In this document: positions 63,216 to 63,465 of the stretch, in pieces
How the letters are laid out: every line of letters begins with the position of its first letter
How positions within the stretch are numbered: the first letter of the stretch is position 1
Assembly: GCF_024448135.1 (NCBI RefSeq)
Contig: NZ_JAMRYX010000172.1
Span: forward strand, 1 to 63,465
Length of the DNA: 63,465 bases
DNA from: Methylocystis suflitae
Lineage (GTDB): Bacteria > Pseudomonadota > Alphaproteobacteria > Rhizobiales > Beijerinckiaceae
Direction: 5' to 3'
Notes under the pieces: generated by a model
Seen by the model: only the letters and a program-made list of their open reading frames with translations
Database searches by the model: none
What the model was told of the DNA's origin: nothing
Translations under genes and position numbers: made by a program

Positions 63216-63465
63216 TCACGCGGCGGACAGCGCCGCCAGAATGGCGATCTCGGCGAGCTGCTGCGCGGCGCCGAGCACGTCGCCCGTGTAGCCGCCGATC
63301 TGCTTTTTGGCGAGATTGGCGATGAGAGCGGCGACGGCGAAGGCGGCGACGACCGCAACCGCGATCTGGCTGGCGCCGGCGCCGGCAAGCCAGGGCGCCA
63401 GGCCAATGCCGGCGGCGGCGAACCAGGCGCGAGCCCAGACCTCGCGCGAGGGCGCAGCGACGGTC
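63216..63465 (-). CDS. cobS: Adenosylcobinamide-GDP ribazoletransferase (3' part)
   Basis: Only the last 82 codons are in the window; the gene continues beyond position 63465. The C-terminus shows KKQIGGYTGDVLGAAQQLAE, split here as KKQIGGYTGD and VLGAAQQLAE, the CobS signature, and hydrophobic helices before it. CobS joins the nucleotide loop to cobinamide in B12 synthesis. The stop is three bases from the convergent dusA stop. Together with the cobalamin riboswitch at 51.3 kb it shows that the organism both makes and senses cobalamin. Confidence 0.85.
   Translation of the reverse strand, partial: TVAAPSREVWARAWFAAAGIGLAPWLAGAGASQIAVAVVAAFAVAALIANLAKKQIGGYTGDVLGAAQQLAEIAILAALSAA

Overview
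The window reads as a chromosomal segment of a GC-rich alphaproteobacterium of the order Hyphomicrobiales (Rhizobiales). Supporting marks are the DUF1013 (TrcR-type) regulator, an LdtR-type MarR regulator, UPF0262, DUF2948 next to hisD, and ppiD coupled to trpE. A pqqB-pqqC-pqqDE operon, several c-type cytochromes/MauG-like peroxidases and a DUF692 peptide-modification cassette fit a methylotroph or methanotroph of the Methylocystis/Methylosinus kind. That genus-level placement is inference: no methane monooxygenase or methanol dehydrogenase gene lies in the window. I saw no insertion sequence, prophage or CRISPR array.

Layout. 0-5.4 kb: two divergent di-haem cytochrome c peroxidase-like genes; the rightward one forms a cluster with a Tat-exported metallophosphoesterase, a mono-haem cytochrome c and a LuxR-type regulator, closed by a strong terminator. 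5.4-6 kb: a non-coding stretch with a dispersed palindromic repeat and a possible structured small RNA. 6-25 kb: mostly housekeeping genes (guaB, adenylate cyclase, an ABC exporter, acyl-CoA ligase, trcR, purMN, a GST, ndk, tpiA), an arsR-arsC-acr3 arsenic operon, and ppk2. 25-39 kb: ppiD-trpE, ldtR, a site-2 protease, trpGDC-moaC-(two uncharacterised genes)-moeA, psd-pssA and a lipoprotein esterase. 40-43.3 kb: PQQ synthesis with a PqqD-PqqE fusion and no adjacent pqqA. 44.3-47.8 kb: leftward ctaA (haem A synthase) followed with almost no spacing by a TIGR04222-like membrane protein with a Cys/Gly tail, a DUF692/MNIO enzyme and its partner protein. 48-51.4 kb: a MerR regulator, tRNA-Pro(GGG), and a TonB-dependent receptor behind a cobalamin riboswitch. 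52-56 kb: a membrane/redox cassette (DAO-Rieske oxidoreductase, histidine-containing membrane protein, SDR-DoxX, DUF2269). 56-63.5 kb: amidase, the LMW-phosphatase/GNAT/UPF0262/hisD/DUF2948 block, dusA, and the 3' end of cobS.

The most interesting system is the 44.3-47.8 kb operon. It looks like a ribosomally synthesised, post-translationally modified peptide (RiPP) system. The substrate appears to be the cysteine-rich C-terminal tail of a membrane protein rather than a free peptide, and the genes look co-transcribed with haem A synthase. I infer a role in copper or redox-metal handling near the terminal oxidase. Overlapping stop/start signals join ctaA's neighbour genes, so the proteins are probably made together. 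The PQQ operon, cytochromes and peroxidases nearby give a general theme of periplasmic redox-metal biochemistry.
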